Shown: positions 1-7,201, numbered from the stretch's first letter. The stretch: 13,875 nt of DNA from JBKEDS01 sp047975545 (GCA_047975545.1 JBKEDS010000041.1:1-13875), one strand, 5' to 3'. A program made the numbers and translations. Notes: generated from the letters alone by a model not told the origin.

Positions 1-1
1 A

Positions 2-241
2 ACAATACGCATGCACTGGGGCATAGAGAACAAGCTGCATTGGGTATTGGATATGGCTTTCTCAGAAGATGCCTCAAGAAAACGGGCAGGGAATGCCGCA
101 CAAAACTTTTCGGTACTTAGTAAAATAGCGCTTAACCTATTAAAGCAAGACACGCAAACCAAACAGGGAATAAAAGGCAAAAGGCTTAAGGCTGCCTATG
201 ATAACAGCTACCTCATTAAGATTCTAGGTGTAAAAGTGTGA
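2..241 (+). CDS. ISAs1-family transposase, C-terminal fragment
   Basis: The reading frame is already open at the window start (codons at 2-10 read T-I-R) and ends with TGA at 239-241, so the gene begins upstream. About 79 residues are visible. The IRMHWGIENKLHWVLDMAF segment is the hallmark C-terminal motif of ISAs1-family DDE transposases, and its Glu in HWGIEN is the expected third catalytic acidic residue. It is followed by the typical EDASRKRAGNAAQNF and LSKIALNLLK stretches. The visible part has no frameshift or stop codon, so the element could be intact, but the first two catalytic Asp residues would lie outside the window. Confidence 0.85.
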   Translation, partial: TIRMHWGIENKLHWVLDMAFSEDASRKRAGNAAQNFSVLSKIALNLLKQDTQTKQGIKGKRLKAAYDNSYLIKILGVKV

Positions 242-251
242 GTTTGCCCTG

Positions 252-289
252 TGTGTTTTTTCTGGGTAATTTTAAAACAAAACTGGTAT
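252..289 (+). repeat. Putative right terminal inverted repeat of the IS (38 bp)
   Basis: These 38 bases are the exact reverse complement of 13458-13495. Identity ends at both sides (g251 against c, t290 against a). The sequence starts with a T6 run, contains ctgggtaattttaaaacaaa, and ends in ggtat. Its place 10 nt after a transposase stop codon suggests an IS terminus. Confidence 0.75.
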
Positions 290-300
290 TACTTGGCGTG

Positions 301-328
301 AACTGCCACCCATATTAATGCGGCAGTT
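301..328. terminator. Weak stem-loop between convergent genes
   Basis: The arms aactgcc (301-307) and ggcagtt (322-328) form a 7-bp perfect stem around a 14-nt loop. It lies between the transposase stop at 241 and the DUF58 stop at 358, which face each other. No clean U-tract follows on either strand, so it is at best a weak bidirectional terminator. The remaining bases of the 242-357 gap hold only the IS end. Confidence 0.2.
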
Positions 329-357
329 GTTTGGCAATATATATTAATGCGAAAATA

Positions 358-1686
358 CTAAAGCAGCCCTCGCGACTTAATTTCCAAATACTTGTTAATA
401 GTGTCTATGGTAAGGTGTTCGGGCGTAGTTAGTATGGCGTGTATGCCGTAGGTTTTTAGTTCGTTTACGATTAGGCGTTTTTCAAAATCGAATTTTTCGG
501 CAATAACCTTGTCGTAAACCGCCTGTATGGTTTCGGCCTTGTTTTTTATAAGGTTGTCCAGTTCGGTGTTTTTAAAGAAAATAACCACCAAAAAATGGCT
601 TTTGGCAATGGCCTTTAAATAGGGCAATTGACGGTTTAGGCCATCAAGGGTTTCAAAATTGGTATATAATAAAATTAGGCTTCGGTGGGTAATATGGCGT
701 TTAATACTGGCGTATAGGCGGCCAAAATCGCTTTCAAAATAATCGGTTTTAACGTTGTAAAGCGCTTCAAGGATAAGCTGCATTTGCGAGCTTCGCCTAT
801 CGGAAACCACCACATTGTCGATGTTTTTTGAAAACGAAAACAACCCCGCCTTGTCGTGTTTTTTCAGCACGATATTGCTTATAACAAGACTGGCGTTTAT
901 GGCGTAGTCCAAAAGGCTTAATTGGTTAAAGGGCATTTTCATAACGCGCCCCTTGTCTATAATGGAATAAACGGGCTGCGATTTTTCGTCCTGGAACTGG
1001 TTTACCATAAGTTGGTTGCGCTTGGCGGTGGCCTTCCAGTTTATGGTGCGCAGGTCGTCGCCCAGAACGTAGTCCTTAATTTGCTCGAACTCCATGGTAT
1101 GGCCAAGGCGGCGGACTTTTTTTAGGCCTATTTCCATGGCATTTTTATTAATATTTAACAGTTCGTATTTTTTTAGCTGCTTAAAGGCAGGATAGGTGGG
1201 CACCATGGCATTGCTGCTAAAAATAAAGCGCTTGGCCACCAAATTTAACACTGAACAGGCATAAACGTTTAAATTGCCAAAATGGAACTCGCCCCGTTCG
1301 GTTGGTCGTAAATAATAATCGATGTTTTTACGGGTTTTGGTTTCAATGGAAGCTTTGATTTTAAAATCACGCTTTTGGAATTGTTCGGGTATTTCGTCTA
1401 TTATTTCAAGTGAAATTAAAAATGGATAGTTGTTTTTAATATCAAGCCTGACCAAATTATTGTCGCCGTTGGAAAATTTGTCGGGCAAAATCCGTTCGGC
1501 TTCAATTTTGTTTTTCCCAATAAAAATTAATAAGAAGTCGATAATAAACAGAAAAACTAAAACCAATATTAGCACTTGCGCAATATTGAACAGCACCGGC
1601 AAAAAATAACTTAACCCAAACAATGCGACAATACCAATGCCGGCATAAAAAAAACGGGGTTGTATGTAGAAGGGTTTTAGGCTCAA
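358..1686 (-). CDS. DUF58 (pseudo-VWA) membrane-anchored protein, partner of MoxR
   Basis: The product has 442 residues. Two hydrophobic helices (about residues 11-33 and 36-56) are followed by a beta-rich region and then the DUF58 signature at about 195-232 (GHTMEFEQIKDYVLGDDLRT, then INWKATAKRNQLMVNQF). After it, SIIDKGRVMK (241-250) sits where a von Willebrand A domain carries its MIDAS metal site, but the canonical DxSxS is not present. DUF58 proteins are regularly encoded beside MoxR ATPases and are thought to act as adaptor or client-binding partners. The start codon is TTG at 1686: no in-frame ATG lies upstream before a stop codon, the next Met is residue 161, and the N-terminus MSLKPFYIQPRFFYAG resembles family N-termini as I know them. 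It is the last gene of the operon and is set apart from moxR by 157 bp of repeats. Confidence 0.88.
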   Translation of the reverse strand: MSLKPFYIQPRFFYAGIGIVALFGLSYFLPVLFNIAQVLILVLVFLFIIDFLLIFIGKNKIEAERILPDKFSNGDNNLVRLDIKNNYPFLISLEIIDEIPEQFQKRDFKIKASIETKTRKNIDYYLRPTERGEFHFGNLNVYACSVLNLVAKRFIFSSNAMVPTYPAFKQLKKYELLNINKNAMEIGLKKVRRLGHTMEFEQIKDYVLGDDLRTINWKATAKRNQLMVNQFQDEKSQPVYSIIDKGRVMKMPFNQLSLLDYAINASLVISNIVLKKHDKAGLFSFSKNIDNVVVSDRRSSQMQLILEALYNVKTDYFESDFGRLYASIKRHITHRSLILLYTNFETLDGLNRQLPYLKAIAKSHFLVVIFFKNTELDNLIKNKAETIQAVYDKVIAEKFDFEKRLIVNELKTYGIHAILTTPEHLTIDTINKYLEIKSRGLL

Positions 1687-1712
1687 GGTTGGTTTTAAGT
1701 TTCGGGTTTCAG

Positions 1713-1841
1713 TTCAAAAATTTAATTTCGTTAATCGTTATTCCACAGAGATTCACCGAGGTTTTTCGCAGAGATTCGCTGAGGTTTTTTTAATATTATT
1801 ACTTCAAAAATTTAACTTCGTCAATCGTCAATCGTCAATCA
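1713..1841. repeat. Short-repeat cluster between the MoxR and DUF58 genes
   Basis: Three repeat types are packed together. A 26-bp direct repeat (1713-1738 and 1803-1828, two mismatches) begins ttcaaaaatttaa and brackets the rest. Inside, a 23-bp unit occurs twice in tandem (1744-1766 and 1767-1789), each with cagagattc and gaggttttt. At 1821-1841 the heptamer tcaatcg is present three times, the last copy as tcaatca, ending two bases before the moxR stop codon. The cagagattc repeats resemble short dispersed repeats common in Bacteroidetes intergenic DNA (from memory). No ORF is present in 1687-1843. Confidence 0.75.
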
Positions 1842-1843
1842 TC

Positions 1844-2881
1844 TTATCTCGGTATTTCCACCGATTCTATAATTTGGCTTATAATTTGTTTGCTTGTTAC
1901 GCCTTCCATTTCGCGCTCGGGCGTTACAATTACACGGTGGTGCAAAACGGGTATTGCGGCGCGCTTAATGTCTTCGGGCGTTACAAAATCGCGTCCTTCC
2001 ATGGCGGCAAAGGCCTTGCCGGATTTTAGTATGGCAATAGATGCCCTTGGCGATGCGCCCAAGTACAAAAACGGATTGTTCCTGGTGGCCACAATAAGCT
2101 CGGCAATGTATTTTAGCAAATGTTCCTCGACCAGAATTTGGCTTACCAAGGCTTGGTAGCTTACAATTTGCTGGGCGGTTAAAAAGGACGAAATGGCATT
2201 GGTTTTTATGTTGTCCTTTAATTGGTGCTCGCGGGTTAAAATTTCAATTTCCTCGTTTAAATTAGGGTAATCTACATCTATTTTAAACAGAAAGCGGTCC
2301 AGTTGCGCTTCGGGCAAGCGGTAAGTGCCTTCTTGCTCTACGGGGTTTTGGGTGGCCAAGACCATAAAGGGAGCATCGAGGCTGTACTTGGTACCGTCTA
2401 TGGTTATTTGTTGCTCCTCCATAACCTCGAACAGGGCGGCCTGGGTTTTGGCGGGCGCACGGTTAATTTCGTCAATAAGTATCATATTCGAAAAAATGGG
2501 GCCTTTTTTAAATTCGAACTCGGAATTTTTCAAATTAAAAACCGAAGTCCCCAAAATATCGCTGGGCATTAAATCGGGCGTAAACTGTATGCGGCTAAAG
2601 CCCACGCTTAACGATTTTGCCAACAATTTTGCCGTAACCGTTTTGGCAACGCCCGGAACGCCTTCGATTAAGGCATGGCCCTTTGCCAATAGGGCGGCAA
2701 TTAGCATATCCACCATATCCTTTTGCCCCACGATAACCTTGCCTATTTCCTGTTTTATGCGCTGTACGTTGCTTTGCAGCTCGGTTAGGTTTAATCGGTT
2801 TTCAAACTGTAAACTGGTTGTGGTTTGTTCGGTTTGGGGCGTGTTGTTTTCGTTTGTTTGGTTTTCAATATGCTCTTCCAT
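1844..2881 (-). CDS. MoxR-family AAA+ ATPase
   Basis: The product has 345 residues counted from the ATG at 2881. It carries a complete ATPase core: Walker A GVPGVAKT (74-81), Walker B MILIDEIN (133-140), sensor 1 ATQNP (176-180), a candidate arginine finger R196 in LDRF, and sensor 2 GASPRA (275-280). An upstream TTG at 2896 would add five residues (MKPFI), but the ATG is preferred. The gene overlaps the DUF4350 gene by 17 bp, which suggests translational coupling. MoxR ATPases are chaperone-like enzymes that use ATP to remodel or activate partner proteins, often VWA-type. Residues 1-25 are a polar Gln/Thr/Asn-rich leader of no evident function. With DUF58 downstream and four membrane proteins upstream or divergent, it is the likely motor of the locus. 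Confidence 0.95.
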   Translation of the reverse strand: MEEHIENQTNENNTPQTEQTTTSLQFENRLNLTELQSNVQRIKQEIGKVIVGQKDMVDMLIAALLAKGHALIEGVPGVAKTVTAKLLAKSLSVGFSRIQFTPDLMPSDILGTSVFNLKNSEFEFKKGPIFSNMILIDEINRAPAKTQAALFEVMEEQQITIDGTKYSLDAPFMVLATQNPVEQEGTYRLPEAQLDRFLFKIDVDYPNLNEEIEILTREHQLKDNIKTNAISSFLTAQQIVSYQALVSQILVEEHLLKYIAELIVATRNNPFLYLGASPRASIAILKSGKAFAAMEGRDFVTPEDIKRAAIPVLHHRVIVTPEREMEGVTSKQIISQIIESVEIPR

Positions 2882-4076
2882 AATAAAAGGCTTCAATTTG
2901 TTTGTTCAATTTAATTAAATGGTCTTCGGTAATGTTGCTTTGCGCCCGCAGCCAAGCCATGTAGCGCACAAGATTTTTTATGTCGTCGGGTTTTTTGTTC
3001 GATTTTGTTATTAGTTTTTCAATAAACCCATCGTTAAGCTCGGTGGTTTCAATATTGTAATCGGTTCTGGTTTTTTCTAAAAAATAAGTAATTTTTTTAT
3101 CGATAAGGTTTTTATGGTCTTGGGTTTCAAAATATAAATTTGAAACGGTTTTAACAAAGGCTACGGTGGTGTTTTCCAAAGGCTTAATAATTTTTATAAT
3201 ACGCTGGCGGCGTTTGGCGTTAAAAATAATAAATAATAAGGTGAAAATAAGCGCCGTGTACCAAGCCCATTTAAAGGGCGGTTGTTGTAAAAACCAGCTT
3301 AGGTTCGATTTTTTTTCGGCCTCGCCATAGTAGGACGATTGTATTTTGGAATACGAATCGAAATACACATCGGCCTCGGGCAGGTACGATACCACGCCTT
3401 CGACATATTGATAGCGGTCGTTTTTCAATATATTATAATTGGTAAAAATTTTGGGCTCGGTATGTAATAAAATAGTGCCGTTGCCAAAGGGAGCTTTAAT
3501 AAAATTAGTACGAACGGAATCGGTTTCGCCATAGCCCAAAACGGTTTGGGTTGCGGCGTTTATGGAAGAAAAATAATTGTCGCCTTCGTTTTTATCGATA
3601 TTTGTACCTTTAAGTTTTAAACTTTTAAACAATAAATATGAAATGCTGTCCTTGGGGTTTTCGGCATAATCCACGCTAATGCCCAGGGTATCCGTAATAC
3701 TTTCGGGAAACCAATAATCGGAAATAAAAAGTGTGTTTCCGTTGCTAACAAAATCCAGTAGGGCATCGACGGCATCGTACTCCAGATAATCCGAATTCCC
3801 AATAATAATATAACTGCCTTTTGCCGTGCTGTTGCCCAAACTGTCGGTTTGTGCCCTTAGGTAGCTGTCCGGTTGGTGGTAAACCGTTTTTACGGTGTTG
3901 TTTTTAAATAGGTTGGGCAGTTCCTTGTAAAAAATGCTTAGGCCGTAGGGCTTGGTGCTTTTTTCGTTAAACGATTCCGTCCAATCAACGGTTTTGGTAA
4001 GTTTTGAACCAAAAAATACGGCAATTGCAATAATTAGCGCCACAATAACGAAAAGTATGAGGTATATTTTTTTCAT
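2865..4076 (-). CDS. DUF4350-like membrane protein of the MoxR locus
   Basis: The product has 403 residues. An N-terminal signal-anchor helix (about 5-22) is followed by an extracytoplasmic region of about 245 residues and a second transmembrane helix (about 270-286, ending before the basic run NAKRRQR). A cytoplasmic tail of about 115 residues follows. The layout and the SYIIIGNSDYLEYDAVDALLDFV region (88-110), with NTLFISDYWFP after it, fit DUF4350, a class I glutamine-amidotransferase-like fold without catalytic residues that I can identify. Translation starts at ATG 4076, sharing one base with the preceding stop codon (TAATG), and its own end overlaps moxR. The family has no established function. 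Its place in the operon suggests a periplasm-facing partner of the MoxR/DUF58 pair. Confidence 0.75.
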   Translation of the reverse strand: MKKIYLILFVIVALIIAIAVFFGSKLTKTVDWTESFNEKSTKPYGLSIFYKELPNLFKNNTVKTVYHQPDSYLRAQTDSLGNSTAKGSYIIIGNSDYLEYDAVDALLDFVSNGNTLFISDYWFPESITDTLGISVDYAENPKDSISYLLFKSLKLKGTNIDKNEGDNYFSSINAATQTVLGYGETDSVRTNFIKAPFGNGTILLHTEPKIFTNYNILKNDRYQYVEGVVSYLPEADVYFDSYSKIQSSYYGEAEKKSNLSWFLQQPPFKWAWYTALIFTLLFIIFNAKRRQRIIKIIKPLENTTVAFVKTVSNLYFETQDHKNLIDKKITYFLEKTRTDYNIETTELNDGFIEKLITKSNKKPDDIKNLVRYMAWLRAQSNITEDHLIKLNKQIEAFYYGRAY

Positions 4077-4810
4077 TATTTAATGCGGCTTAAAAAGTTG
4101 GTAAAATATTGTTTTGCCTTGCTGTACTGCTCGGTATTTATTGGAAAATCGCCGTACCAAATATAATTGTACAAATATAGGTTGTAGCCAAATTCGTTAT
4201 AAAAAGGCTTATTGTTAAGCTCGGTCAGGTATTCGGAATTGGTTTTGTCGTCTTCAAATTTTATATGGTTTTTTAGGCTTAAATTTTTCAGTACCAACAA
4301 ATAATAGTAGCGAATGGCAAGCCTGTAATCGTTATTGTTTTCGGCGTTTTGTATCAGGCTGTTAATATCGGTGTTTTCAATGTTTTCGGCGGTAATATCA
4401 TCGTTATGGGCCACGTTTTTGTTTCGGTTAAAGGCAAAAACCCCCGTTTTTCCGTTGGTTAAAAGCATGTAAACCAAGGCTAGTACGGCCAAGGCCAAAA
4501 TGGCATAAAAAAACCATTTTATAAAGGCGGGATTGAAAAAACCGAAATCGAACGAAAAACTATTGTTGTCCTCGTCTATTTTGGGCGTTCCATCGGTATA
4601 ATCGGTGTAATTGCCCGAGCCGGTCATGGTTTGGCTTTCTGCTTTTTTGCCTTCGTAATTATATTGGTTTCCGGTGTAGCGTTCCTTGAAGTTTTCGTCG
4701 AAATGACGGCTGTTTTCAGGGTTTTGAAACAGGGCTTCGCTAAACGTTTCTTCACTAAAACAGATAACAAAAAAAAGAAAAAGGATAATATGTAAAGGTT
4801 TGATATTCAA
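4076..4810 (-). CDS. DUF4129-like membrane protein of the MoxR locus
   Basis: The product has 244 residues. Residues 1-18 form a signal-like hydrophobic segment. A polar Asn/Thr/Tyr-rich region runs to about 95, and one transmembrane helix lies at about 97-117. The C-terminal domain resembles DUF4129: DYRLAIRYYYLLVLKNLS (161-178), TNSEYLTEL (190-198) and YNYIWYGDFP (214-223), matching the family pattern of a helical pair followed by a TNxEY and a WYG motif. The start appears to be TTG at 4810, 3 bp after the spoIIM stop, because no ATG exists in the N-terminal region and the hydrophobic leader begins right there. The stop overlaps the next gene as TAATG. The function is unknown; DUF4129 genes recur in MoxR/DUF58 operons. 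Confidence 0.75.
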   Translation of the reverse strand: MNIKPLHIILFLFFVICFSEETFSEALFQNPENSRHFDENFKERYTGNQYNYEGKKAESQTMTGSGNYTDYTDGTPKIDEDNNSFSFDFGFFNPAFIKWFFYAILALAVLALVYMLLTNGKTGVFAFNRNKNVAHNDDITAENIENTDINSLIQNAENNNDYRLAIRYYYLLVLKNLSLKNHIKFEDDKTNSEYLTELNNKPFYNEFGYNLYLYNYIWYGDFPINTEQYSKAKQYFTNFLSRIK

Positions 4811-4813
4811 AAT

Positions 4814-5794
4814 TTAAAGTGAAGTGGTGGCGTTTTTAATAATTTGTTTTTGAACTTTAAAAGGGTAAACCAAGTAATAATAACTAATAAACCCCAAAGT
4901 AGATAAAATAATGCCAACCGACAGCCAATGCGGCATAATGTTGGAATATCGGGTAACAAACCCTTCTAAAAAGCCCGCCGAAAAGGTAAACGGAAAGGTG
5001 CTAATTAAAATTTTAACGCCCGTTTTGGCACCCTGTTTAAACGAGGTGTACCTGGAGTGCGTTGCCGGGAACAAAATGCTGGCGCCCATGATTAGGCCGG
5101 CCGCCGCCTCGATAACAATGGCAAAAATTTCCATGGAACCATGAATCCAAATGCCCCGAACGCTTTCCCAAAACACGTTTTTTTCGTAGAAAAAATATTG
5201 GAACGAGCCCAGCATAATGCAGTTTTTAAACAAAATGTAAACCGTGCCCAAACCACCAAAAATGCCCAATATAAGCGCAATAATGCCAACCCGTAGGTTG
5301 TTTACGGTTATGCCTATAAAACTGCCCCAGTTGCTACCGCTTTTGTATACGGCAACGGGGTCGCCGGCTTCAATGTTTTCAAGCGACATGTTTACGTAGT
5401 CGTCGCCCAAAATGGAACGCACAAACTCGCCATCGTTGGCCGCCGAAATGATGCCTATAAAGGTAAAGGCAAAAAATATAATAAAAGCAATGTAGATGAA
5501 TTTTCGGTATTGGTAGCAAATTAAGGGCACCTCGGTTTTCCAAAACCCAATAATCCGGTTGGAATCCTCGCGCTTGGTTTTGTATATGTTTTGGAATGCC
5601 TTTGCCGCCAATTGGTTTAGGTACAAAATAACCTTGCTCTTGGAGTAATAGGTCTGGGCATAAGCCAAATCGTTAATTACGCTAATGTATTGGGAAGCGA
5701 GCTCGTCGGGATTTTTAAAGTCGTTATTAAAAATTGCCTTTTCAAAACTCAGCCATTTTTCCTTATTTTGCTTGATAAAAGAAACTTCTCTCAT
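4814..5794 (-). CDS. SpoIIM/DUF95-type integral membrane protein
   Basis: The product has 326 residues. A cytoplasmic, charged N-terminus of about 95 residues is followed by roughly five hydrophobic segments (about 98-117, 166-190, 220-242, 260-280 and 290-310). The HGSMEIFAIVIEAAAGL stretch (218-234), with a His and a Glu buried at the edge of a membrane helix, is the characteristic DUF95 motif. The family is named after stage II sporulation protein M, but this lineage does not sporulate, so the name says nothing about its role here. It is the first gene of the operon, starting at ATG 5794, 24 bp from the divergent RDD gene. I see no convincing promoter for it. The nearest candidate, TATATTTT at 5816-5809 on the minus strand, deviates from the consensus and lacks an upstream TTG. 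Confidence 0.85.
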   Translation of the reverse strand: MREVSFIKQNKEKWLSFEKAIFNNDFKNPDELASQYISVINDLAYAQTYYSKSKVILYLNQLAAKAFQNIYKTKREDSNRIIGFWKTEVPLICYQYRKFIYIAFIIFFAFTFIGIISAANDGEFVRSILGDDYVNMSLENIEAGDPVAVYKSGSNWGSFIGITVNNLRVGIIALILGIFGGLGTVYILFKNCIMLGSFQYFFYEKNVFWESVRGIWIHGSMEIFAIVIEAAAGLIMGASILFPATHSRYTSFKQGAKTGVKILISTFPFTFSAGFLEGFVTRYSNIMPHWLSVGIILSTLGFISYYYLVYPFKVQKQIIKNATTSL

Positions 5795-5801
5795 ATATTT
5801 G
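5772..5801 (+). promoter_or_regulatory. Bacteroidetes-type promoter for the RDD gene
   Basis: TTG at 5772-5774, a 19-bp spacer, then TATATTTG at 5794-5801 match the Bacteroidetes primary-sigma pattern TTG-N19-TAnnTTTG exactly. Transcription would start near 5805, leaving a leader of roughly 14 nt before the ATG at 5819. The -7 box touches the first base of the spoIIM start codon (5792-5794, minus strand), so this promoter lies within and against the 5' end of the divergent operon. Confidence 0.7.
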
Positions 5802-5818
5802 ATAAATTAAAATATAAA

Positions 5819-6538
5819 ATGTCAGAGTTACAAATAAACACGACCCAAAATGTAAAAATAAATTTTAATGCCGCCGATGGAGGGGTAAGGCTCTTGGCAT
5901 TTATAATCGATAGTGCTATTAAGTTTGCCTATATTATGCTTATGAGTACTGTTTTTGGGGCTTTTGAGGATATGGACCGTTGGTCGCAAATAGGGCTTAA
6001 TACGCTTTTGGGGCTTCCCGTGGTGTTTTATACCTTGGCGCAAGAGGCCTTACTGCAAGGGCAAACCTTGGGCAAAAAGGCTTTAAATATACGGGTGGTG
6101 AAGATTGACGGCTACCAAGCCTCGCTATCCGATTATGTGGTGCGTTGGTTTTTTAGGATTGTGGATATTTACATTTTTGGTATTGGTTTTTTTGTTATCC
6201 TATCGAACAAAAAGCACCAACGTTTTGGCGATATGGCAGCAGGAACGGCCGTTATTAGCCTAAAAAACAGCATAAATATTAGCCACACTATTATCGAAAA
6301 TTTGCGGGACGATTACAAGCCTACCTATCCCAACGTTATTAAACTTTCCGATAACGATGCCCGAATAATTAAGGATACCTTTGTAAGTGCCAAAGCGGCC
6401 AAGGACCATACCACCTTAATTAAGCTCCATAATAAATTGGTAGAAGTTGTGGGCATAAAAGAAGTAAAGCAAAAAACCAGTGCAGAATTTATAGATGTTA
6501 TATTAAAAGACTATAATTATTACACCCAAGATATGTAA
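5819..6538 (+). CDS. RDD-family membrane protein
   Basis: The product has 239 residues from the ATG at 5819. That start is chosen because the promoter lies just upstream and family similarity begins a few residues in; the open frame extends further upstream only through spoIIM. The RDD domain covers about residues 15-150: GVRLLAFIIDSAIKFAYI (22-39) holds the first Arg and Asp, GQTLGKKALNIRVVKIDGYQ (81-100) is the typical cytoplasmic loop, and two further hydrophobic segments follow at about 60-76 and 115-129. The C-terminal 90 residues are soluble and charged, and I do not recognise them as a domain. RDD proteins are small polytopic membrane proteins of mostly unknown function. The partner here is the divergent SpoIIM operon. 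Confidence 0.85.
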   Translation: MSELQINTTQNVKINFNAADGGVRLLAFIIDSAIKFAYIMLMSTVFGAFEDMDRWSQIGLNTLLGLPVVFYTLAQEALLQGQTLGKKALNIRVVKIDGYQASLSDYVVRWFFRIVDIYIFGIGFFVILSNKKHQRFGDMAAGTAVISLKNSINISHTIIENLRDDYKPTYPNVIKLSDNDARIIKDTFVSAKAAKDHTTLIKLHNKLVEVVGIKEVKQKTSAEFIDVILKDYNYYTQDM

Positions 6539-6544
6539 AACCCC

Positions 6545-6552
6545 TATCTTTG
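6545..6552 (+). promoter_or_regulatory. -7 box TATCTTTG upstream of the TRIC gene
   Basis: TATCTTTG followed by CACCC is an exact TAnnTTTG box, starting 7 bp after the RDD stop codon. No TTG lies at the expected spacing upstream, so only the -7 element is supported. The implied leader to the ATG at 6590 is about 30 nt. Confidence 0.5.
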
Positions 6553-6589
6553 CACCCGATTTTTAAAAGGTGAATTTAAGTATTTGGTC

Positions 6590-7192
6590 ATGTTTCATTT
6601 TATCGATATTTTGGGGGTTGTGGCGTTTTCAATTTCGGGTGTTTTGGTTGCCGTTGAAAAGCGCATGGATTTGTTCGGTATTCTTATAATTGCCTTTGTA
6701 ACCTCGATAGGGGGCGGTACTTTGCGCGATTTGCTTATCGGGAATACGCCCGTAACATGGATGCGCGATATATCATACACCTATTCTATTTTAGCGGGAG
6801 CTGTTTTTGCCATTGTTTTTAGGAATAAAATCGATTATTTGCGCACTTCGCTTTTTCTGTTCGATACTATCGGTATCGGGCTGTACACCTCGCTTGGTGT
6901 AGAAAAAGGCATCGAGGCCGGGCTTCACCCTATAATATGTATTGCCCTGGGTACTATAACGGCTTGTTTTGGTGGCGTTATCCGTGATATTTTGTGCAAT
7001 GAAATTCCCGTTATTTTCAGAAAAGAAATTTACGCAACCGCCTGTATCCTTGGCGGAATTGTATATTTTTTATTGCTTAAACTGCCCATAAGCACCGATT
7101 TGGTGTTTATTATTGCCGGGCTTGTGGTAATTGCTGCCCGGTTGTTGGCCGTTAAGTTTAAAATAAAATTACCTTCTATTTATAAAAAATAG
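6590..7192 (+). CDS. TRIC/UPF0126-family cation channel-like membrane protein
   Basis: The product has 200 residues, almost entirely hydrophobic, with about seven membrane segments. The two internal repeats that define the family are clear: TSIGGGTLRDLLIGNTP (38-54) and ACFGGVIRDILCNEIP (125-140), each giving G-G-x-x-R-D followed by a Pro. Bacterial and archaeal members form trimeric cation channels related to the animal TRIC channels; some members were annotated YadS or UPF0126. The start is ATG 6590. A TTG two codons upstream (6584) is possible but unnecessary. The length is normal for the family. The gene converges on the cyclophilin gene with 9 bp between the stop codons. Ion selectivity cannot be read from the sequence. 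Confidence 0.92.
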   Translation: MFHFIDILGVVAFSISGVLVAVEKRMDLFGILIIAFVTSIGGGTLRDLLIGNTPVTWMRDISYTYSILAGAVFAIVFRNKIDYLRTSLFLFDTIGIGLYTSLGVEKGIEAGLHPIICIALGTITACFGGVIRDILCNEIPVIFRKEIYATACILGGIVYFLLLKLPISTDLVFIIAGLVVIAARLLAVKFKIKLPSIYKK

Positions 7193-7194
7193 AA
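7174..7194. terminator. AT-rich hairpin at the TRIC/cyclophilin convergence
   Basis: ttctattt (7174-7181) and aaatagaa (7187-7194) form a perfect 8-bp stem with a 5-nt loop. The hairpin spans the TRIC stop codon and lies 7 bp before the cyclophilin stop. Short T runs follow on both strands. The stem contains a single G-C pair, so it would be a weak bidirectional terminator. Confidence 0.35.
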
Positions 7195-7201
7195 ATTTTG
7201 C

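Larger units (their letters stand above)
1..289 (+). mobile_element. 3' end of an ISAs1-type insertion sequence, cut by the window edge
   Basis: The segment holds the C-terminal part of a transposase followed, 10 nt after its stop codon, by a 38-bp sequence (252-289) that recurs inverted at 13458-13495 as the left end of a MITE-like element. I therefore read 252-289 as the right terminal inverted repeat of this IS. The outer boundary is placed after ggtat at 289, because identity with the other copy stops there. The left end of the IS lies outside the window, so neither a target-site duplication nor completeness can be judged. Confidence 0.7.

Noticed and set aside
1744..1841. The 23-bp tandem pair and heptamers could be a small CRISPR array
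   Set aside because: The units are directly adjacent without unique spacers, only two copies exist, and no cas gene is nearby.
2882..2896. TTG start of MoxR five codons upstream
   Set aside because: An ATG is available at 2881, the extra residues are not part of a domain, and the overlap with the upstream gene would grow to 32 bp.
2325..2918. 197-residue open frame on the plus strand opposite moxR
   Set aside because: It is antisense to a clearly conserved ATPase gene, its composition is atypical, and it shows no recognisable domain.
5809..5816. TATATTTT on the minus strand as the operon promoter of spoIIM
   Set aside because: The last position deviates from TAnnTTTG and the -33 position reads TTT instead of TTG. 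In such AT-rich sequence this is weak.
5690..5818. N-terminal extension of 43 residues for the RDD protein
   Set aside because: It lies wholly within spoIIM or the promoter, shows no family similarity, and the consensus promoter is downstream of it.
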